Positions 59,067 to 64,000 of a stretch of DNA of 64,000 nucleotides are shown here, piece by piece. The stretch is taken from NCBI GenBank assembly GCA_039105265.1, contig JAPFFF010000003.1, forward strand, positions 2,914,001-2,978,000, in the 5' to 3' direction. A program made the translations under genes and the position numbers. Numbering within the stretch: position 1 is the first letter of the stretch; each line of letters begins with the position of its first letter. Origin of the DNA: Tritrichomonas musculus. Taxonomy: Eukaryota; Parabasalia; Tritrichomonadida; Tritrichomonadidae. The notes beneath the pieces were generated by a model that searched no databases, had not been told where the DNA came from, and was given only the letters and a program-made list of their open reading frames with translations.

Positions 59067-60545
59067 TTAAATTAATTTTCTGCCAAGCAAACGCTGAGCC
59101 AACTGTATATTATTATGAGAGAGTCTAGAATAGTCCAACTGTGATGGGAAATGTCTTAAAATTTCTTTTACTCCCCAATCAACAGTTTCCATTGTTTTTA
59201 ATGATAAGTCCATTGGCCCAGTTGCAAACCAACCTTTTTGATATGGTCCTGAAATGAAAGCGTAATTGACAGTTTTATCAAGAGTAGATTTTACAGTTAA
59301 TAATATATCTAGAATTTTTTCAGCTGACATTTGGCCAACGCCGAATTTATCTTCTTTTGGAAGAATGAATAAAAATTTGACAAGAGATTGAACAGCGAGT
59401 AGCACAATTGTTGAATATTCTAAAGCATCTGATTCTCTGATTAAACGTTCGCTCTTTTTTGGATCTTTTCGGGGTTTTCGTGGAAAGAAAAAATTTTTTA
59501 TTCTTCCGAAAAATGAAGGTTTGGGCATAATTTCTTCGAGTTGTATGTCATTTTGCCGTGTAATTTGGTTTCTTCGCCATTGGCCATCATTTACTCGATG
59601 AATTGGTGCTTTGAAATTACCCATCTGAATCATTCTGTTTTGACGATTTGAAAATGATATCATTAATTTCGAGCATGATTCAACAACAGACGAGAAAACA
59701 CGCCCAGATGGATCCTTAAATAAGAATTTACGGCGTAAATCGTTTCCTTTAGAAATTGCATAAAGATCTTGGAAAGAGAGAAAACGTTCGTAGGGGTCTT
59801 TTGAATTAAGTCCTTTTAAAAATCTTTTATTATCTTGGGATGCAAAACTGACCGGTTCACTTGCAACTACTATTGTAATTGCAAAAATAACATCAGAACA
59901 TAAAAAAAGTTGAAAAGCTGCGAAAAAGGATATATATGAACCACCCAAAAAGAATAGTATCACACCTATTAATATTGATGCAATTATATGCGAGCGAAAT
60001 GCGTCGCAAAATCTCTGAAAACGCGATTGATTGGCAAAATTGAAATAAAATGCGTGGTTTTGATTATAGACAGACAAAACGCAAATTAAAGTTGAAGCAA
60101 TAATTGACAATGGGTAATCAAATGATGCTGATGCAACAAAATATAAATATGTCCAAAAACAAAAAATCCATAAAATATGATTTCCAAATTCTGTCAAATG
60201 GAGAAGGCTTATAGGAGTTGGAACATTTTTCAGCGTTTTTATAAAAGTATACATGACAACTGGTAGAGTAATAAGAGATAACATTTCAAATTGGTATAAG
60301 TATGGTGTACCAAAAAGTTGAACGATATAAGAAATAATCCGCGACAGTAAAATATTGTTAAAAAAGACGGACCAAACGAAAGCTCCAAGTATTTTGTAGA
60401 AAGTGACTAATCTAATGAAGCCCATACTCTGATTCTCCACTTTTTGATAGAGTTTTGAATTTTTGATAATCATAAAAAAATTCAAAATACAACGATAAAA
60501 ATCAATTCTATTTTTATATAATGAAAACAACAAATTAATATACAT
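59067..60545 (-). CDS. NDC1-like transmembrane nucleoporin
   Basis: The frame has 492 codons. From Met41 there are six predicted membrane helices (about 48-66, 90-108, 125-145, 150-165, 190-207, 212-232), then a soluble half beginning NKRFLKGLNSKDPYERFLSF, QDLYAISKGNDLRRKFLF, the L.A/F.DLY.iS....RR..lF box typical of NDC1/TMEM48. A basic disordered segment (about 330-385) and a C-terminal helical region follow. NDC1 anchors the nuclear pore complex in the pore membrane. Met41 (codon 60423-60425) is the probable start: the frame before it is low-complexity and contains CAAAAAGTGG 21 bases before this ATG, an arrangement seen at other starts here. Confidence 0.68.
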   Translation of the reverse strand: MYINLLFSLYKNRIDFYRCILNFFMIIKNSKLYQKVENQSMGFIRLVTFYKILGAFVWSVFFNNILLSRIISYIVQLFGTPYLYQFEMLSLITLPVVMYTFIKTLKNVPTPISLLHLTEFGNHILWIFCFWTYLYFVASASFDYPLSIIASTLICVLSVYNQNHAFYFNFANQSRFQRFCDAFRSHIIASILIGVILFFLGGSYISFFAAFQLFLCSDVIFAITIVVASEPVSFASQDNKRFLKGLNSKDPYERFLSFQDLYAISKGNDLRRKFLFKDPSGRVFSSVVESCSKLMISFSNRQNRMIQMGNFKAPIHRVNDGQWRRNQITRQNDIQLEEIMPKPSFFGRIKNFFFPRKPRKDPKKSERLIRESDALEYSTIVLLAVQSLVKFLFILPKEDKFGVGQMSAEKILDILLTVKSTLDKTVNYAFISGPYQKGWFATGPMDLSLKTMETVDWGVKEILRHFPSQLDYSRLSHNNIQLAQRLLGRKLI

Positions 60546-60593
60546 ATATATTTAACATTTTTCTATTATTATTTCATATTAATATTTTGGGAA

Positions 60594-61538
60594 TTAAAAC
60601 ACATCTAACGAAATTATAAAACGCTCTGGAACGACTAATTCTGACTGATCTTCATCATAACGAATTTTGTATCCTTTGCCTCGTTCTTCTGGAACTTCGA
60701 TTATTTCACCACCATAAAATTGAGTTGTCCATTCTGAATCTTCATCTTCTCTCCAAAGTGAAAGAACATGATCTCCTTCCTTAACCTCTAAATCTGTTCT
60801 TAATTCCAAAGGCAAAGATGTTGTCATTGGAAACAGCATATTGGGTTTAGCTCGATATTTGGATATGTTTGGAGATGGTTCTGCATCATAAACTATCCAA
60901 GTATTTTTCTCAATTGGATAAGCAATCATAACTAGAATATAATCGTTTTTCTTTCTGTTAAAACATGCAAAAGATCCCATTTCAAAATCGATATTTGGTC
61001 TAAAATTATTTCCGCAAGTTTTAGAGTAAGGCTTATTTTCATATCTAATTTCTTTAGTAAAATAATTGGATATTTCTTGATTAAATTTTTTTGAAGTCAT
61101 CTTTTTCATTGTTTCTCTTCGTATATTCATTTTTTCTTTTTCTTGCTCTAAAAGAGTATAGCAATATTGATATAATAAATTTTCAATTTCCACGTAAGAT
61201 AAATATTCTATTGTTAGATTATTTAAATCTGATATCAATTCTGTGGTTGTATCATTTAGAGAAATTTCTCTAATCATTCTCATCGTTCGATCTTTCTCTC
61301 TCTTGACCATAGCAAGACGTATAAACGCTTCAGCTGATGTTGAAGGAAAATAAAAATCTCGAATAATTTTGTCGCATTTCTCGTTTTCTTTATTGAGCTC
61401 AGTTATTCTTTGATCTGTTTCATCTGTTTCTGTATCTGCTCTAGTTGTTTCTATATCTGTTTCGGTTGTTTCTGATTCTGTGTTTTCTCGTGGTCTACAA
61501 GGTTTACATCTGATTTTGCTTGAGCATTTACTTATCAT
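60594..61538 (-). CDS. SGF29-like tandem Tudor protein (SAGA/ATAC H3K4me reader)
   Basis: 314 residues. The N-terminal 60 are T/E/D-rich (ESETTETDIETTRADTETDE). About 60-160 is a coiled coil with EYLSYVEIENLLYQYCYTLL. The C-terminal 145 residues match the SGF29 tandem Tudor: MGSFACFNRKKNDYILVMIA, then WIVYDAEPSPNISKY (the D.EPE loop that holds histone H3 Ala1), MTTSLPLEL, GDHVLSLWREDEDSEWTTQFYGGEI and IRYDEDQSELVVPERFI. The aromatic cage for methyl-lysine appears as Trp/Tyr/Tyr instead of Tyr/Tyr/Phe. In other eukaryotes it brings the SAGA acetyltransferase to H3K4-methylated chromatin. ACAAAAAGTTTGC lies about 60 bases upstream. Confidence 0.85.
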   Translation of the reverse strand: MISKCSSKIRCKPCRPRENTESETTETDIETTRADTETDETDQRITELNKENEKCDKIIRDFYFPSTSAEAFIRLAMVKREKDRTMRMIREISLNDTTTELISDLNNLTIEYLSYVEIENLLYQYCYTLLEQEKEKMNIRRETMKKMTSKKFNQEISNYFTKEIRYENKPYSKTCGNNFRPNIDFEMGSFACFNRKKNDYILVMIAYPIEKNTWIVYDAEPSPNISKYRAKPNMLFPMTTSLPLELRTDLEVKEGDHVLSLWREDEDSEWTTQFYGGEIIEVPEERGKGYKIRYDEDQSELVVPERFIISLDVF

Positions 61539-61899
61539 CTAGGAATGCAAACCTCTCAAAAAAAATCTGGTATCATCAGAAAAGCAAACTTTTTGTAAAG
61601 AGTATTTTTAAAGAACTCATTGAATTGAACTTCCTTGAATTTAAATTGTTATATCAAAATTGATGATTCATCTGAGATGAAATAATATATATATATATAT
61701 ATATATATTGATTTGTTGGTCTAAAAAATATACGAATAAAATAGAGAAAAAAGTATTATATTGTAATGAAGCTGTTAATATCAAATACCAAAAAAAATAT
61801 TAAATTATTCAAGAATTATAAGAAACAATTTAATAATACATATAATATATTATAATACACATAAGCATCTTGAATGCAAAATACTATTAATAACAATGA
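61539..61899. other. Spacer with (AT)n microsatellite
   Basis: 361 bp between two minus-strand genes. A pure AT dinucleotide run occupies about 61685-61710. CAAACTTTTTGTA at about 61588-61600 is the reversed CAAAAAGT box ahead of the SGF29-like gene. Confidence 0.7.
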
Positions 61900-63018
61900 T
61901 TAATGAATCTTAGGAAGCATCTGAATTTGCGAGCTTCCGATCTTAAAGAATTGTGAGCCATTTCTTTTATTAAGCTTTGGTTGCATGCAATTCTTGTAAA
62001 TCATCAGTGATTTTGATCTGACCATATCAGCTGCTGGTATGTGAATTGGTACTCTATCACATTCCATCGAATCAACTACTGAACGATCAATTTGTTCTAT
62101 TGGTGGAAGGGAAAAATGTTGAAGATTTCCATCTGATTCAACAAATAGCAATCCACATCTATTTCCACAAGCATCTGCATAATTACTACAAGAAAAAACT
62201 GTAATAACTTGATTATTAAAAAACTTTGCAATGCCATATTGAACGCATTGATGTGCTCGGATAATTTTTTCAATACCAAACATGGCTAAAAATTCTTGAG
62301 CAGCCTGTTCGCCAAAAGTGGTACCCACACCACGATTTGAATTTCCATATAGTTGTGATTCTGTGCTCGGATCTGACCAAACAAGATCAGAGACGAAAGG
62401 TATGTCAAGAACAGTAATTGGTCGTTTAAGTGCTATAATCTGATCAAAACTTTTTAAAGCTGGGGAAATTCCGCCGTGAACGCAAAATATTTTTTGATTA
62501 ATAATTGCAGCAAGAGGAAGATATCCAAATGCTTCATTAAATTTTCGATATAATTTGATTTGACCATAGTGCATGAGTACTTCACTTTCAAAACCATAAA
62601 TTTGATTTATGTCTTCGAATTCATGATTCCCTCTTAGCATAAATATTTGCTTTGGAAAAGCATTAAATAATGCAAAAAGAAGTGTAACAACTTCAATTGA
62701 GTATTGTCCTCGGTCAACATAATCACCAAGAAAAATAAAGCAGCTATGAGGTGGTGGCCTTGCAAGATTTAAAATTCTAATTAAATCAAATACATTACCG
62801 TGTAAGTCTCCAACAACGTAAGTTGGAGCATTTACTTCAAGAAGAGTAGGTAAATTCTTGAGTTGCTCAATTGTCAAATTGCATAATTGAATTAAAGTGT
62901 TTTCTGTGAAAGTTGGAATTGGGAGAGTTCTTCCAACTTCATTAAATTGATCATCAGAGAGATTAAAAAGATGATTATATCCTTTTAATATCTGTGTAAT
63001 GCAAGGATCAAGAGTCAT
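61900..63018 (-). CDS. PPP-family serine/threonine protein phosphatase
   Basis: 372 residues. The catalytic core at about 45-315 has all metal-site motifs: GDLHG (70-74; Asp71, His73), GDYVDRG (98-104; Asp99), RGNHE (129-133; Asn131), HGGISP (from His181) and RAHQCVQYG. It is PP1/PP2A/PPZ-like, but the region after HGG (IIALKRPITVLDIPFVSDLVWSDP) is less conserved than in true PP1, and the last 60 residues (DRSVVDSMECDRVPIHIPAA and a basic end) are unique. Such divergent PPP enzymes are numerous in trichomonads. Catalytically it should be active. Substrates are unknown. Confidence 0.92.
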   Translation of the reverse strand: MTLDPCITQILKGYNHLFNLSDDQFNEVGRTLPIPTFTENTLIQLCNLTIEQLKNLPTLLEVNAPTYVVGDLHGNVFDLIRILNLARPPPHSCFIFLGDYVDRGQYSIEVVTLLFALFNAFPKQIFMLRGNHEFEDINQIYGFESEVLMHYGQIKLYRKFNEAFGYLPLAAIINQKIFCVHGGISPALKSFDQIIALKRPITVLDIPFVSDLVWSDPSTESQLYGNSNRGVGTTFGEQAAQEFLAMFGIEKIIRAHQCVQYGIAKFFNNQVITVFSCSNYADACGNRCGLLFVESDGNLQHFSLPPIEQIDRSVVDSMECDRVPIHIPAADMVRSKSLMIYKNCMQPKLNKRNGSQFFKIGSSQIQMLPKIH

Positions 63019-63924
63019 TTAAATAATTCAAAAGAAAATTTATCCTGAATATTTCTTATTAAACTTTTGATAAAACTTATTGAAAATCATTCAAAATTAA
63101 ATGTATAAAATTTATTAAAAAAAATAAATTTTATTATTAAAAATATTTTAACTAAAACCAAATCTGGTATTTATCGTATTTGAAATAATCATACAAAAAG
63201 TGGGATCTTATGATAATTGTATAGAAAACAAAATACTTCAAATTTTGATATGTTCCCATTATATTAACATGTTTCAGTGAATAATTATATTTATACGTTA
63301 TTTTTTGGTATAAAACGATTATCTTAAGGTCAAATATTTACCTTTGTGATCAACTTTTGAATCATTATTAAAGATTTCACAAAAGTCATCATTACCATAA
63401 CTACAACATTTTGGAATATCATAATAAATATAAATTATTTCATAATATGATATATATATATATATATATATATTGAACTCATTAACCATAACCTTGATGG
63501 CTTTTGCCTTTTTTTAGGATCAATCATAAGTAAGCTGAAAATACTTGGAAAAATGTTGTGTAAACCAAAATACTATTATCCATCATTATACATTATTAAG
63601 CTATACAGTTTTAAAAGATTTGACCTTAGAATTATAATAAAAAAATCTATAAAATCTATCAAACTATTCAGCCTTTATTGGATTGATATCAGAATCAAAA
63701 TAATTGAGGACATATTCTAATCTGTATCGTTCCACCATCATGATTCAATCTCCTCTTTTCTACTCATAGATACTCAAAAGGCATCTTAAGAATTAGAAAA
63801 TCATAACCCCGCTTTTGAATACTTTGCAATTGGCTGATTTTTTGAAAATGAAAACATGACATTCATTTTTTTCTAAGATAATTTCTAAGAATAAAATTCG
63901 ATGAACTGAGAATCATTTCATAAT
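63019..63924. promoter_or_regulatory. Divergent spacer with (AT)n run and repeated box
   Basis: 906 bp. It contains CAAAAAGTGGGATCTTATGA at about 63195-63214, a near copy of the sequence behind the palindrome at 17152-17171, and a pure AT run at 63450-63473. ATCATTTCATAATATG at the end carries an initiator-like TCATT just before the ATG at 63925. No gene is seen in between. Confidence 0.55.
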
Positions 63925-64000
63925 ATGTCTGACGCACAACAAGAACTTTTTTTGTTTGTTTAACTCCAAAAAATGGCAGGAAAGTCTGCTGCTAAAGAAT
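63925..64000 (+). CDS. Start of a gene cut by the window edge
   Basis: An ATG at 63925 with a good initiator (TCATTTCATAATATG) opens a 12-codon frame MSDAQQELFLFV closed by TAA at 63961-63963. A second ATG at 63973, in the same frame, gives MAGKSAAKE up to the edge. Either the first is a short upstream ORF, or TAA interrupts one protein at that point. The combined residue order faintly recalls a 14-3-3 N-terminus, but nine residues are too few to name it. Confidence 0.4.

Overview
The window looks like nuclear DNA of a flagellated parabasalid (trichomonad), most likely Tritrichomonas or a close relative. The reasons are: very AT-rich spacers; compact genes with no visible introns; a 486-residue S-adenosylhomocysteinase of the trichomonad length; a BTB plus discoidin-domain protein of a type expanded in trichomonads; several short 5' leaders with TCAYW (Inr-like) sequences shortly before the ATG; stop codons running straight into TAAA; a giant ciliary ASH/calponin-homology protein; and many DNA-transposon remains. 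The species assignment is inference.

Layout. 1-5.2 kb: roadblock dynein light chain, a decayed zone with a transposase fragment, a compact tyrosine-recombinase element with inverted ends (2356-3459), and a BTB/discoidin gene. 5.2-9.2 kb: gene-free, containing a hAT-type MITE with a perfect 8-bp target duplication (6158-6711). 9.2-16.4 kb: four-helix membrane protein, long F-rich disordered protein, ALG1 mannosyltransferase, MLF-family protein. 17.4-21.9 kb: large type-I surface protein whose 30-bp tandem array (about 55 copies) splits an Ig-like domain. 21.9-29.3 kb: accessory block with a 16-bp AT satellite interrupted by a 2.2-kb element, a Mutator-like MITE with a 9-bp target duplication (26430-26884), a GC-rich 143-bp foldback and a pogo-like transposase pseudogene that keeps one reading frame through four stop codons. 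29.8-42 kb: CFAP47-like ciliary protein, then a divergent GAF-phosphodiesterase whose metal-binding HD motif is lost. 42-51 kb: PYQ-repeat protein, two helical-repeat proteins, a cyclin. 51.4-63 kb: SAHH, a cysteine-rich gene relic, an importin-alpha-like ARM protein, two bromodomain proteins, a snapin-like coiled coil, NDC1-like nucleoporin, SGF29-like tandem Tudor protein and a PPP phosphatase. The right edge has the start of one more gene.

There are no operons; genes are single units in both orientations. Functional themes are flagellum (roadblock, CFAP47-like), nuclear pore and import (NDC1-like, ARM protein, possibly the F-rich protein), chromatin reading (two bromodomains plus SGF29 within 6.3 kb) and signalling (pseudo-phosphodiesterase, PPP phosphatase, cyclin). 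The most interesting material is the transposon layer: several element ends of different type share a CCACTTTTTSAA core, and the same AAAAAGT box occurs as palindromes and just upstream of some start codons. No tRNA, rRNA or CRISPR array was recognised.
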